From positions 1 through 64,000 of the forward strand of contig CAJFNQ010000010.1 of the NCBI GenBank assembly GCA_904394975.1: DNA of 64,000 nucleotides. The letters are read 5' to 3'. The notes beneath the pieces are model-generated. The model worked only from the letters and a program-made list of their open reading frames with translations. It was not told where the DNA came from and searched no databases. The DNA comes from Metaruminococcus_A gallistercoris (GTDB lineage: Bacteria > Bacillota > Clostridia > Oscillospirales > Ruminococcaceae). Positions 24,589-33,658 of this stretch are shown one piece after another (position 1 is the stretch's first letter; the number at the start of each line of letters is the position of its first letter). A program made the translations under genes and the position numbers.

Positions 24589-25350
24589 TTATCCAAACCT
24601 CCCGGTAATGTAATCTTCTGTGCGCTTATCTGACGGTATAGAAAACAGTTTTTCTGTATTATCATATTCGACCAGTTCACCCAAAAGGAAAAAGGCGGTC
24701 CGGTCAGAAATACGCACTGCCTGCTGCATATTATGCGTTACAATAATAATCGTATATTTTTTCTTCAGTTCTACTGCCAATTCCTCAATTTTCGAAGTCG
24801 AGATCGGGTCAAGAGCGCTGGTGGGTTCGTCCATCAAAAGCACTTCCGGCTCAACTGCCAGAGCACGTGCAATGCAAAGCCGCTGCTGCTGTCCGCCAGA
24901 CAAACCAAGCGCGTTCTTTTTCAGACGATCTTTGACTTCATCCCAAATTGCGGCGTCACGCAAACTCTTTTCAACAATCTCATCCAACTGTAAACGACGG
25001 CGTACCCCATGAAGCCGCGGACCGTAAGCAATGTTATCATAAATACTCATCGGGAACGGATTCGGGCTCTGGAACACCATACCTACTTTTTTGCGCAGCA
25101 GTGTAACGTCTACGCTTTTGTCGTAGATATTTTCTCCGTCCAATGTAATATCACCGGTGATTTTAACATTTGGAACCAGGTCGTTCATGCGGTTGAGCGT
25201 CTTTAAAAAGGTGGATTTACCGCAGCCGCTCGGTCCAATCAAAGCAGTGATCTGCTTTTCGTAAAGGTCGATATTAATATCCTTTAACGCATGGTTTTCA
25301 CCATAATATAAGTTTAATCCACCAGAATGGATTTTGCAATTTGTTTCCAT
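24589..25350 (-). CDS. pstB: Phosphate ABC transporter ATP-binding protein
   Basis: The 253-residue ATPase powers high-affinity phosphate uptake. Walker A is G-P-S-G-C-G-K-S (39-46), the Q-loop follows at V-F-Q-S-P-N-P-F-P, the signature is L-S-G-G-Q-Q-Q-R, and Walker B is V-L-L-M-D-E-P-T-S-A-L-D. All match the PstB family. Start 25350 is preferred over the ATG at 25368 because GGGAG lies seven bases before it and the family N-terminus aligns. Confidence 0.97.
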   Translation of the reverse strand: METNCKIHSGGLNLYYGENHALKDINIDLYEKQITALIGPSGCGKSTFLKTLNRMNDLVPNVKITGDITLDGENIYDKSVDVTLLRKKVGMVFQSPNPFPMSIYDNIAYGPRLHGVRRRLQLDEIVEKSLRDAAIWDEVKDRLKKNALGLSGGQQQRLCIARALAVEPEVLLMDEPTSALDPISTSKIEELAVELKKKYTIIIVTHNMQQAVRISDRTAFFLLGELVEYDNTEKLFSIPSDKRTEDYITGRFG

Positions 25351-25368
25351 AATCGTTCTCCCGTTCAT

Positions 25369-26244
25369 TTATTTCCGCTTTTTCTCTAAACGACTGCTGA
25401 TCAAACGTGTTGCAAGGTTTAAAATCAGCACAATAATCAGCAATACCGCCGCAATACCAAATCCGACGTCATTCAGCCCGCGGGAGTAAGCGTAACGATA
25501 CAGCTCAACAGAGAGGGTCGCGCCTGAGCCCATAAACTGCTCGAACAGATTTCCACGCGGCATATAAATCGCACTTCCGCCGGAAACCAGGATCAAAGCG
25601 GCAGACTCGCCAACGATTCGGCCAACCGCCAAAATAATAGCCGTTACCAGACCCGGCATTGCAGAAGGAAGAAGGATTGTGCGCACAGTATGCCATTTCG
25701 TCGCACCCATTCCAGCCGCTCCTTCACGATAGCTTTTCGGAACCGATTTCAACGCTTCCTGCATATTACGTACAATTGTAGGAAGAACCATCAATGTTAA
25801 GGTCAGAGCACCAGACAAAAGTGAAACGTTCAAATGAAGCGCTGTACAGAAAAACACATAACCAAAAACGCCAAAAATAATGGACGGAATGCCGGAAAGT
25901 GTTTCTGTTGTAAATTCTATTACGCGGATTAACTTTTTATTTTTCGCATATTCATTCAGATAAATTGCACCGCCTACGCCAAGAGGAACAGATATGATAA
26001 CGGAAAGGAGAATCATGTAAACCGTGTTGATAATGGCCGGCAAAATGCCGATGGTATCTTCCAAAGGATTCGGAGCGGTGGAAAGGAAATCCCAGGTCAG
26101 CATCGGAAGGCCTTTCCAGAAGATGTAGACAATAAAGTAAATTACCATCGCCAAAATGGCCGCAGAAAAAAGGAAGATCAGGCAATAGAGCGTAATGTCG
26201 GCAGGACGGCGCTTTTTCTGCTGTATAGAAGCAACCGGCGTCAT
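25369..26244 (-). CDS. pstA: Phosphate ABC transporter permease PstA
   Basis: The 291-residue permease has six main hydrophobic helices and the ABC coupling motif in the loop E-A-L-K-S-V-P-K-S-Y-R-E-G-A-A-G-M-G-A-T-K-W, followed by I-L-L-P-S-A-M-P-G. It forms the membrane channel with PstC. Its ATG overlaps the pstC stop in an ATGA arrangement. Confidence 0.96.
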   Translation of the reverse strand: MTPVASIQQKKRRPADITLYCLIFLFSAAILAMVIYFIVYIFWKGLPMLTWDFLSTAPNPLEDTIGILPAIINTVYMILLSVIISVPLGVGGAIYLNEYAKNKKLIRVIEFTTETLSGIPSIIFGVFGYVFFCTALHLNVSLLSGALTLTLMVLPTIVRNMQEALKSVPKSYREGAAGMGATKWHTVRTILLPSAMPGLVTAIILAVGRIVGESAALILVSGGSAIYMPRGNLFEQFMGSGATLSVELYRYAYSRGLNDVGFGIAAVLLIIVLILNLATRLISSRLEKKRK

Positions 26245-27161
26245 TTATTTTTTCCTCCTTTTTTCAAAATTCCATTCAAAGCAAAGTTGATGATCATGAT
26301 AAACACGAACAATACCAGTCCGATTCCGTAAAGTGCTTCTCTGTGGATTCCGCTGGAATAAGCCCATTCAAACGGAATGCTGACAGTCAGCAAACGGACC
26401 GGTTTCAGCAGTTCCGGAAGCACGACCGCGTTGCCCGCTACCATCATAACCGCCATCGTCTCACCGATTGCACGTCCGGTTCCCAGAACCATTCCGGCGA
26501 CAATTCCGCTTTTTGCGGCCGGGATAATCACTTTAAAGATGGTCTGAATTTTTGAGCCGCCTAAACCGAGGGAAGCCTCGTAATATGCTTTAGGGACCGC
26601 ACGCAGAGCGGTTTCGCTCATGCTGACGATGGTTGGAAGAATCATAATGATCAAAACAACAATGGCAGAAAGCAAGCAGCCACCGGTCGGCATATTAAAG
26701 GCTTCTTGAATTTTGAACACCAGAGGAACAATCAAAATTGCACCAAGCAAGCCATAAACGACCGACGGAATACCCGAAAGGAGGTCGATCATCGGGCGGA
26801 CAAACGAAGCTACTTTCTTCGGTGCGATATGTGAAAGGAAAACAGCGGTAAGAACACCGATCGGCACAGCAATCACAACGGACACAAGCGTTGCAACGAC
26901 TGAAGCGAGAATCATCGGCAGAATACCAAACACTTTGTTGCTCGGGTCCCAAACATCACCCAGCAGGAAGTCTGTAATACCGATCTTCCAAATGGCCGGA
27001 CCACCTGAAAAAATCATGTACAAAGAAATAAATACGACGCTGACAACAGCAAGAATACCACAAATAAAAAACAGAAGGTTCATAATACGCTCTACCGTAA
27101 TAACCTTTGTTTTCTTCCCGGTATGAATCGAACTGAGGGCGCGGTTGTTATTTTGTTCCAC
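26241..27161 (-). CDS. pstC: Phosphate ABC transporter permease PstC
   Basis: The 306-residue permease has the PstC coupling motif E-T-A-L-R-A-V-P-K-A-Y-Y-E-A-S-L-G-L-G and I-I-P-A-A-K-S-G-I. Helices are evenly spaced from about residue 28 onward. It lies 110 bases after pstS with a terminator-like hairpin in between, so the permease genes may be expressed at a lower level than pstS. Confidence 0.96.
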   Translation of the reverse strand: MEQNNNRALSSIHTGKKTKVITVERIMNLLFFICGILAVVSVVFISLYMIFSGGPAIWKIGITDFLLGDVWDPSNKVFGILPMILASVVATLVSVVIAVPIGVLTAVFLSHIAPKKVASFVRPMIDLLSGIPSVVYGLLGAILIVPLVFKIQEAFNMPTGGCLLSAIVVLIIMILPTIVSMSETALRAVPKAYYEASLGLGGSKIQTIFKVIIPAAKSGIVAGMVLGTGRAIGETMAVMMVAGNAVVLPELLKPVRLLTVSIPFEWAYSSGIHREALYGIGLVLFVFIMIINFALNGILKKGGKNK

Positions 27162-27205
27162 TCTCTATTCACCCTTCCCTAACATGGAACCATTCTTAAC
27201 ACACA

Positions 27206-27252
27206 AAAACGCAAGACCCGGACAGACTCACTCCTGTCTCTCCGGATCCTGC
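27206..27252 (-). terminator. Attenuator-like hairpin between pstS and pstC
   Basis: Read on the minus strand, GCAGGATCCGGAGAGACAG pairs imperfectly with CTGTCCGGGTCTTGC and is followed by GTTTTTG. This looks like a partial intrinsic terminator that would lower expression of pstCAB relative to the binding protein gene pstS. Confidence 0.7.
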
Positions 27253-27271
27253 GCATCGTTTACATTTCGGT

Positions 27272-28153
27272 TTATTGAACCGGAATCAGGTTGGTATCGG
27301 TTACGATCTGCTGGCCCTCATCGCTCAGGATGAAGTCGATGAAATTCTGAGCCGCTTCAGAAAGTTCCGCGCCGGATTTGGTAACCAGCAGGAAAGAACG
27401 CTGCAGTTTGTAGCTGCCGTCTTTCAAAGTATCTGTGCTGATTGCCACACCTTCATAGTTTACAGCTTTGACCATGCTCTCATCCAGATCGGAGAAGGAC
27501 ATGTATCCAATTGCGTTTGCATTCTGTGAAACCGTAGTCTGAACCGCACCGGTATCTTTGCACTCGGTAGCAGTAGAAACCAATTCTTCATCTTCAATGC
27601 CGACGATTTCGCCAAACGCGCTGCGTGTACCGGAACCGGCTTCACGAACCACTACTGTGATCGGTGCATCCGCGCCGCCAACTTCGCTCCAGTTGGTAAT
27701 CTCACCAGCGTAAATCTTTTTGATCTGATCCTGGGTTAAATCGGTAACACCATTCTCGCTGTTCACAACAACCGCGATACCGTCGATCGCGTAAGCGGTG
27801 CCTTCAAGGCCTTCGCTCTTTTCTTCATCTTTCAGATCACGGCTGGAATGACCGATTTCATACTTCCCATCAATAACGCCCTGGATACCATCGCCGGACC
27901 CATTCATTTCATAGTTGATGGTAACGTTCTGATTTTCTTCCTGATATTTGTAAATCAGCGCGTTCATTACTTTTTCAACCGAAGTGGAACCACCGGTTTT
28001 GACAATGCCGCTCGCATCCCCAGCTGTGCCGGAACTGCTCGTGCCGGGATCAGACGAACTCTGAGATTCCGAATCCCCTCCCTGGCTGCAAGCCGCAAAG
28101 CTAAGCATCATTGCGCCAGCCGCAAGGCAGGCAAGTAAACGTTTTGCTTTCAT
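27272..28153 (-). CDS. pstS: Phosphate-binding lipoprotein PstS
   Basis: The 293-residue protein has a lipoprotein signal with lipobox S-F-A-A-C (Cys22), a Ser/Gly-rich spacer, and a type-II binding-protein fold. Phosphate-contact motifs are recognisable as T-G-G-S-T-S-V-E-K-V near residue 52 and R-E-A-G-S-G-T-R-S-A-F in the middle. It captures phosphate outside the membrane and hands it to PstCA. AAGGAGAAAAATGG precedes the ATG. Confidence 0.96.
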   Translation of the reverse strand: MKAKRLLACLAAGAMMLSFAACSQGGDSESQSSSDPGTSSSGTAGDASGIVKTGGSTSVEKVMNALIYKYQEENQNVTINYEMNGSGDGIQGVIDGKYEIGHSSRDLKDEEKSEGLEGTAYAIDGIAVVVNSENGVTDLTQDQIKKIYAGEITNWSEVGGADAPITVVVREAGSGTRSAFGEIVGIEDEELVSTATECKDTGAVQTTVSQNANAIGYMSFSDLDESMVKAVNYEGVAISTDTLKDGSYKLQRSFLLVTKSGAELSEAAQNFIDFILSDEGQQIVTDTNLIPVQ

Positions 28154-28214
28154 ACCATTTTTCTCCTTTTCAAATGGACTTTCTTTTTTGTCTTTCCTTA
28201 TTTCGACGTGTCTT

Positions 28215-28259
28215 AGTATAATATTACAGTGTAAAATACAAAACAGTCTTTATGTTAAA
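28215..28259 (-). promoter_or_regulatory. Candidate PhoB/PhoP-controlled promoter of pstS
   Basis: On the minus strand, two TT(A/T)ACA-type elements, TTTAACA (28259-28253) and TTTTACA (28236-28230), are 23 bases apart, and a -10-like TATACT lies at 28220-28215 without a good -35. This layout suits a promoter needing an activator such as PhoB, but the elements are short and could be chance in AT-rich DNA. Confidence 0.4.
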
Positions 28260-28360
28260 CCTATTTAAAATCATTTTTCTGTTGAGCAAGATGAAGTTTA
28301 ACGAGATATTTTGCATCTCAACACCTGTAACCACTATTTAATGAGATTATGAACCTGAAT

Positions 28361-28389
28361 TTGACACTTTAAACGCGAGTTAATATAAT
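28361..28389 (+). promoter_or_regulatory. Promoter of the PepSY lipoprotein gene
   Basis: TTGACA (28361-28366) and TATAAT (28384-28389) with 17-base spacing lie 36 bases before the start codon of the lipoprotein gene. It diverges from pstS. Confidence 0.9.
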
Positions 28390-28425
28390 TGATTCATTCA
28401 AAAAAGTTGCAAAGGAGATGCGAAA

Positions 28426-29046
28426 ATGAAAAAGGGATTTATACTTGCAGTAACTGCAGCCGCATTGATTATGATGTGCACAGCTTGTTCCAACGGAAAA
28501 AATAATCCACAAAGTCAGTCGTCTATCTCTTCTCAAACTTCAGATTCATCACAGAGCTCATCGACTTCTACCGTTGCACCGAGCGAACCTACAACTTCCA
28601 GTTCTTCAAATACGATTTCATCTGATACCGCAAAACAAATTGCGCTTGAACATGCACAAGTTCAGGAAAGTAATTTATCCTTTATAAATGTAAGGCAAGA
28701 AATTGACGACGGAGTTTCTGTGTACAAGGTTGAATTTTATCAGCAAAACCAAGAATATGACTACACCATTCGAACTTCAGACGGAACAATTCTGAGCTTC
28801 GATTATGAAATCGATGATCGTTTTAATTCCGCAAACGCTACAATTTCACAAGAGAGCGCGATCAGCATGGCGCTTGCTAAAGTCCCCGGAGCAACCCAAA
28901 ATGACATTCGGCTTCAACTTGAGGCCGATGACGGACGCTGGCTTTATGAAGGAAAAATTATCTACAACAATTTTGAATATGAATTTGAAATTGATGCCAC
29001 AAATGGCACATTTATAAAATGGGAGCAAGATTCCGTATTTGATTGA
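28426..29046 (+). CDS. PepSY-domain lipoprotein
   Basis: The 206-residue protein has a lipoprotein signal with lipobox M-C-T-A-C (Cys21), a serine/threonine-rich spacer to about residue 65, and two PepSY domains (about 66-130 and 140-203), each starting with a helix around I-A-L-E-H-A or I-S-M-A-L-A. PepSY domains are thought to inhibit or modulate peptidases outside the cell. It is a single-gene unit with its own consensus promoter, AAAGGAG site and terminator. A regulatory link to phosphate is not shown. Confidence 0.85.
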   Translation: MKKGFILAVTAAALIMMCTACSNGKNNPQSQSSISSQTSDSSQSSSTSTVAPSEPTTSSSSNTISSDTAKQIALEHAQVQESNLSFINVRQEIDDGVSVYKVEFYQQNQEYDYTIRTSDGTILSFDYEIDDRFNSANATISQESAISMALAKVPGATQNDIRLQLEADDGRWLYEGKIIYNNFEYEFEIDATNGTFIKWEQDSVFD

Positions 29047-29062
29047 TTAAAAGCAGTATTTT

Positions 29063-29104
29063 AACAGCGACATAACTGTGTTTAGCAGTTATGTCGCTGT
29101 TTTT
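29063..29104. terminator. Terminator between the PepSY gene and gerC
   Basis: A 16-bp perfect stem AACAGCGACATAACTG/CAGTTATGTCGCTGTT (29063-29078 with 29086-29101) with a T-run after it. It probably ends both the lipoprotein gene and the converging ger operon. Confidence 0.88.
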
Positions 29105-29133
29105 ATTTTTGTTTTAAGTTGTTTGAGATCGCT

Positions 29134-30297
29134 TTATTCCAGCTGATTATGAATTTGTATTTGTATATCAGCGTTTTTTACCTGTTCATTCCAATTCTCA
29201 CTGATCCAATCGGTCAGTTCAGGATAAGCTGAGCGCAATCGGTACCCATACCCAAAAACATCCGCCCCGTATTCATTTACTGCCTGATTCCATGCGGATT
29301 CACATTCTTTACGGATCACCTCTGTCACCAAATCACATAGTTCCTTGTACTCATCTGCGTTTGTGGCATTTAAATCCATTGTTTGATATTCGCGAATATT
29401 CAGCAGATTATTGATTTCGATTTCAAACGTCACTTTGCCTTCGTTGTATACCGGCCGTACGATTGTTTCGCTTGAAACCACATCCAGAGAAACCGGTGTA
29501 CCAGACTGTGTGACCGTATCAATGCTGGTTGTTGAAATCTGGTCAGTTAACCACAGTACACCTCTCGTTTGAATAAAATCCAAGCTGCCACATGCCTTTT
29601 TATCCTTGATGATTTCTGTCCCAATGTATCCAATCCGGAACTTTGGGCTGTTGCCCGTCTGTGGTTCACCTGACAAATCAGCTTGATTGGTTTCAATTTG
29701 GACCGCCGCGACCAACGGCAGTCCAACCGCCTGAAAATCGCTGTAATAATAATTTGCGAACTCATAATATTCCGTCCGAAGCATCAAACCATTGTTATAA
29801 TAGATTTCATGCAGTCGTTCAATTGCTTCTCCCGGCAAAACTCCACGGTCCACTTCTTTGTTTACAAGATCAGACGCTTTTTCATCCGCCACATAAATTT
29901 CTGTATCCACCCTAAGATCAATGTCGTGGTTAATGTAATCTGCAACGACATCCATAGAATTCTCCGCAAGTTCCCTGCCTATGATAATCACGCTGCTTTG
30001 AGCGTAGAACGGAGTCTTCCCTTTTGGCAAAGCGGCATTTTCGATGGCTTCACTGATTGTTAACCCGTGACCGATCACGATTTCGGAATTGTTTTCGCTT
30101 AAATTGATTGGCTGATCTCCACTGCCCATAGGGGTAAAGTATTCCAAGGAAGCTGTAAAAACGCCATCTTCCAAATCCAATCCTACCACCTGCACAATCG
30201 CTCTGTTGTCAATTTCATTTGAACTGGCACAGCCGGATAGCATAAAAATCCCAAGAAATAAAACGCATATCACACATAACCTCCGCAGCCGATTCAT
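29134..30297 (-). CDS. gerC: Spore germination receptor subunit C (Ger(x)C lipoprotein)
   Basis: The 387-residue protein has lipobox L-S-G-C (Cys23), E-I-D-N-R-A-I-V-Q-V-V-G-L-D after the signal, and the Ger(x)C central and C-terminal domains (A-Q-S-S-V-I-I-I-G near residue 100, F-E-I-E-I-N-N-L-L-N-I near 280). GerC is the lipoprotein subunit of the nutrient germinant receptor in the spore inner membrane. It overlaps gerB by four bases (ATGA). Which nutrient is sensed cannot be read. Confidence 0.93.
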   Translation of the reverse strand: MNRLRRLCVICVLFLGIFMLSGCASSNEIDNRAIVQVVGLDLEDGVFTASLEYFTPMGSGDQPINLSENNSEIVIGHGLTISEAIENAALPKGKTPFYAQSSVIIIGRELAENSMDVVADYINHDIDLRVDTEIYVADEKASDLVNKEVDRGVLPGEAIERLHEIYYNNGLMLRTEYYEFANYYYSDFQAVGLPLVAAVQIETNQADLSGEPQTGNSPKFRIGYIGTEIIKDKKACGSLDFIQTRGVLWLTDQISTTSIDTVTQSGTPVSLDVVSSETIVRPVYNEGKVTFEIEINNLLNIREYQTMDLNATNADEYKELCDLVTEVIRKECESAWNQAVNEYGADVFGYGYRLRSAYPELTDWISENWNEQVKNADIQIQIHNQLE

Positions 30298-31373
30298 TTG
30301 CGCTCACCTCTTTTCCTCTTTTTGATTGCCAGAGAAATCGCCATAGCAGACGGAATTATCGTCAATAACAAAATCGACACTGCCAGGTTTTGCGAAAGCT
30401 GCACTGGAACAAATTTAAAATCACTGATTCCCACTGCCAACGCCAGCACAAATACAACAATGCAAAAAATCCAAAACACTGGTTTTCTTTTCGGAATTGG
30501 AAACAGGTTTTCTAAATTTCTTGCCCCCGCAAAAATAAGAACGGAGAACTTCAAAATATATAACAGAAAACAAAAATACAACTGAATAACATCCAAACGG
30601 CGAATGCCAAACAGATTCATGCTTGCAAACATTGTATAATACGGGAATGCAAGTTTGTTGAAAAATGTACCCAATACACCCGCTGAAACAAACATTGCAA
30701 AAGCAGACACAATACCCGTTGCGGCTACAGCTAAAATGGAAAGCTTTTTTACACCTGTTTTAACATACGGCGCCAGTAAAACCAGCAGCACAAAGTCTGA
30801 ATTATTGGAAAGATACCTTGAAAGTCCGGACCATATCTGAGAAATATTTCCCTGGTAAACAGGAACAATGCTATAAATATTAATATGGGAAAATCCGCCG
30901 ACTGCTGCAATAAGAAGAGATACAACCAATCCAATGGCAAAAAGGAAACCAATTCGCGCAATGCACTGTATGCCGGAATAAGCCACATAAAATCCAACAA
31001 CCGACGCCACGACAAGGTAGAACAGCATGGAGTATTCGCGAGTAAATGTGGCCATAAAAAAGGATATTTCGCTCAGACTTCCCACTGCTGAAACCAAACA
31101 AAACAAAACATATAATACAACAATGATTGGGCCGATTTTACCCAATGAACAAAATGATGAAATAGAAAAAGGCTGGTTTTCGCTCAGCTGCATATAAAAC
31201 ATCAACGGAACCAAAAGTACGAGCTGCAACAAAATTCCAATAATCGAACCGAAGATATACCCAATTGGTTCCAATGATGGTTGGATTACCGGGGAATACA
31301 GAATGGACGACAAAACCCGGCTGATAAAAAGAATGCAAAACAACTGATGCGGTGCAATTACGAGCTTTTCCAT
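30294..31373 (-). CDS. gerB: Spore germination receptor subunit B (permease-like)
   Basis: The 359-residue protein has ten or so hydrophobic helices and belongs to the spore germination branch of the APC superfamily. The N-terminus (I-A-P-H-Q-L-F-C-I-L-F) and A-R-N-L-E-N-L-F-P near residue 283 are typical. GerB is thought to form the ligand-binding part of the receptor with GerA. Its ATG overlaps the gerA stop by one base (TAATG). Confidence 0.93.
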   Translation of the reverse strand: MEKLVIAPHQLFCILFISRVLSSILYSPVIQPSLEPIGYIFGSIIGILLQLVLLVPLMFYMQLSENQPFSISSFCSLGKIGPIIVVLYVLFCLVSAVGSLSEISFFMATFTREYSMLFYLVVASVVGFYVAYSGIQCIARIGFLFAIGLVVSLLIAAVGGFSHINIYSIVPVYQGNISQIWSGLSRYLSNNSDFVLLVLLAPYVKTGVKKLSILAVAATGIVSAFAMFVSAGVLGTFFNKLAFPYYTMFASMNLFGIRRLDVIQLYFCFLLYILKFSVLIFAGARNLENLFPIPKRKPVFWIFCIVVFVLALAVGISDFKFVPVQLSQNLAVSILLLTIIPSAMAISLAIKKRKRGERK

Positions 31374-32860
31374 TAATCCTCCTTAGATGAACCCTGCTGT
31401 TGGATGTGCACCCCTTCCAGATCCTGTATTTTGGAACTGCCTTTTTGAAGCTTGGTCCAACTGGCACGGTATACTACATCGCGCAATGAAGCACGCAGGC
31501 TGAAAGGACTGACTGTTGAAAGGAACGGAACTCCGAAAGAGCTAAAAGAAGTGACATGGATCAGCAAAAAGATCGTGCCGATCGAGATTCCAAGCAGACC
31601 AAAAAATCCGCCAAGCAGAATAAACATCAGCCGTAAAAGGGCACACGGTTCATACACCGATGGAAGCGCATACGAACTGATTGCTGTTAAAGCGACCATC
31701 ATAATCATCGGCGCGCTGACAAGCCCTGCAGACACTGCCGCCTGACCGACCACCAAAGAACCTACAATACTGACCGCGTGCCCAACAGACTGCGGCATGC
31801 GTATTCCTGCCTCCCGCATAATTTCGTAAATAAAATTGATTACAATGGCTTCTACCACAATTGAAAACGGCATGATGGATTGATTGGACGCAATGTTATA
31901 AAGCAATGACCGCGGTATGATTTCAGGGTTAAAGTTTACAAACGAAATATACAGTCCCGGGAGATAAACCGTAATAAAAAAAGCCAGATATTTAATCAAG
32001 CGCACAAACGTTGCAAAATATGGTTTGCTGCAGTAATCGTCTACATTTTGAAAATTCTCTATAAAAAGCGAAGGAACTATCAGCGCAAACGGGGTTCCGT
32101 CTACAATAACAGCAACTCTGCCCTCGGCAATTTTGGCGCATAGTGTGTCAGGGCGCTCTGTTGTGCGAACTGTGGTGAAAATGCTTCTCTTTCCCTTTTC
32201 AAGAAACGGGCGAAGATAGGACGCAGCTAAAACCACATCCAAATCAACTTTCTCCAGATTTTTTCTGACACCATCAACTAATTTTGGGTCTGCAACGTCG
32301 GTTAGATAGCCGATAAACACATTGGTCTGACTTTTTTTACCCAGGCGCAGCTGCTCAAAGCGTAATTTCGGTGTTTTTAAACGTCTTCGCACCATACTGG
32401 TATTAATCACACCAATTTCCGTAAATGCTTCTTGTGAACCATGCTGGTTCACTTCGCTGGAAGGCTGGGATACTCCTCTGTATTTAAACCCCTGAACGCC
32501 TAAAGCGACTGCCTGGTTTATACCATCTACCAAAACAATCACAAAACCGGACATGACAAAAACAAACAGTGTATCATAGTCATAAACATCATTGAGCTCC
32601 ATCGCGAACATGGAAGAATCATGAATAAAATCAAACAGTTCCCGTGGTGATGCTGCCTGAGCCGGTCGTAAATGGGTCAAAGGAGAAACGATCATTTCAT
32701 AAGCATTCAAATCGCTGATCATGGCAGAACAGGTGACAAGCGCAATTTTATTCTGTCGAATTGTTATTTCACGGATCAAGATATCAGCAGAATTTTCACA
32801 TTTGCTTCGTATGGTAATGATATTGTCTTTTAAATCGTTTTTTAACAAATCGGGCTGCAT
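31373..32860 (-). CDS. gerA: Spore germination receptor subunit A
   Basis: The 495-residue protein has the long N-terminal soluble domain of GerA proteins (Y-D-T-L-F-V-F-V-M-S-G about residue 95; K-T-P-K-L-R-F-E-Q-L-R-L-G-K-K-S-Q-T-N-V about 160) followed by four or five membrane helices from about 280 (Y-I-S-F-V-N-F-N-P-E-I-I-P). The start at 32860 has AAAGGGG upstream; the ATG at 32896 has no such site. GerA, B and C act together in the dormant spore to sense nutrient and start germination. Confidence 0.93.
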   Translation of the reverse strand: MQPDLLKNDLKDNIITIRSKCENSADILIREITIRQNKIALVTCSAMISDLNAYEMIVSPLTHLRPAQAASPRELFDFIHDSSMFAMELNDVYDYDTLFVFVMSGFVIVLVDGINQAVALGVQGFKYRGVSQPSSEVNQHGSQEAFTEIGVINTSMVRRRLKTPKLRFEQLRLGKKSQTNVFIGYLTDVADPKLVDGVRKNLEKVDLDVVLAASYLRPFLEKGKRSIFTTVRTTERPDTLCAKIAEGRVAVIVDGTPFALIVPSLFIENFQNVDDYCSKPYFATFVRLIKYLAFFITVYLPGLYISFVNFNPEIIPRSLLYNIASNQSIMPFSIVVEAIVINFIYEIMREAGIRMPQSVGHAVSIVGSLVVGQAAVSAGLVSAPMIMMVALTAISSYALPSVYEPCALLRLMFILLGGFFGLLGISIGTIFLLIHVTSFSSFGVPFLSTVSPFSLRASLRDVVYRASWTKLQKGSSKIQDLEGVHIQQQGSSKED

Positions 32861-32893
32861 GAAATATCCCCTTTGAAAGTAAAATCTATCTTT

Positions 32894-32922
32894 CATTATT
32901 GCCGTTTTTCCGTTTCCGATTC
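32894..32922 (-). promoter_or_regulatory. Possible forespore (sigma-F/G-like) promoter of gerA operon
   Basis: On the minus strand the sequence GGCAATAATG (32903-32894) fits the -10 pattern remembered for forespore sigma factors, and GAATC (32922-32918) is at about -35 with slightly short spacing. Germinant receptor operons are usually forespore-expressed, which makes this plausible, but the -35 match is weak. Confidence 0.35.
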
Positions 32923-32937
32923 AAAAGTATAAAAAAT

Positions 32938-32965
32938 TCACCGTGACAAATACTAGTCACGGTGA
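32938..32965 (+). promoter_or_regulatory. 10-bp palindrome covering the DUF421 ribosome binding site
   Basis: The perfect arms TCACCGTGAC (32938-32947) and GTCACGGTGA (32956-32965) have an 8-nt loop. The only Shine-Dalgarno candidate of the DUF421 gene, GGTGAT (32961-32966), is in the 3' arm, five bases before the ATG. As RNA the hairpin would hide the site; as DNA it could be an operator between two divergent transcription units. Confidence 0.6.
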
Positions 32966-32971
32966 TAAAAA

Positions 32972-33658
32972 ATGTTCGTTGTTATGTTTCGCGCCATCCT
33001 TCTCTATCTTTTAATTGTTCTTGCCATGCGGCTTATGGGTAAACGCCAGATTGGAGAGTTACAACCTTCCGAACTGGTTACCACCATTTTGGTATCTAAC
33101 ATTGCTTCCATTCCAATTGAAGACCCTACCCTTCCTATGGCACTCAGTGCGGTACCAATCCTCACGCTTGTTGTTTTCGAAGTATTTATTTCGACCATAG
33201 CATTAAAAAGTAAACATTTTCGAAAAATACTTTCCGGAAGCCCAATGATTTTAATTCAAAACGGCGTCATTGATCAAAAAATGATGAAAAAACTTCGATT
33301 TACAATTGACGATTTAATGGAAGAACTACGTTCAAACAATATCTTTAATTTGGAAGATGTACAATATGCCATTGTGGAAACCAACGGAAAGCTTAGTGTG
33401 ATGTTAAAATACAAAGCTCAGACTGTCACTCCAGAAATTCTGAATCTAAAAGGCAGCGACCCCAAACTACCCGCAATTGTCATCAGCGACGGTGTTATTA
33501 TAGAACACGCGCTCAAAAACTGTAACCTTGGAAAACCATGGCTGTTAGAAACCGTAAAATCGAATCATCTTCAAGTAAGCGATATATTTTTAATGACAGC
33601 CGATGCAAACGCAAAATATTATATCATCCCAAGACAGGCGGAAAAGAAAAATGGGTAG
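32972..33658 (+). CDS. DUF421 (YetF-like) membrane protein
   Basis: The 228-residue protein has three N-terminal membrane helices, with the family hallmarks R-L-M-G-K-R-Q-I-G-E-L-Q-P-S-E-L-V and S-N-I-A-S-I-P-I-E-D between them, and a cytoplasmic YetF domain (about 90-165) with E-E-L-R-S-N-N-I-F-N-L-E-D-V-Q-Y-A-I-V-E. The biochemical role is unsettled. It is paired with a DUF4363 gene, overlapping by eight bases, as is common in Clostridia, and diverges from the gerABC operon, which hints at a spore connection. Confidence 0.88.
   Translation: MFVVMFRAILLYLLIVLAMRLMGKRQIGELQPSELVTTILVSNIASIPIEDPTLPMALSAVPILTLVVFEVFISTIALKSKHFRKILSGSPMILIQNGVIDQKMMKKLRFTIDDLMEELRSNNIFNLEDVQYAIVETNGKLSVMLKYKAQTVTPEILNLKGSDPKLPAIVISDGVIIEHALKNCNLGKPWLLETVKSNHLQVSDIFLMTADANAKYYIIPRQAEKKNG

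Noticed and set aside
28200..28207. Single TTCGACG near pstS as another 0A box
   Set aside because: One copy, with a mismatch at the conserved seventh base and no phased partner.
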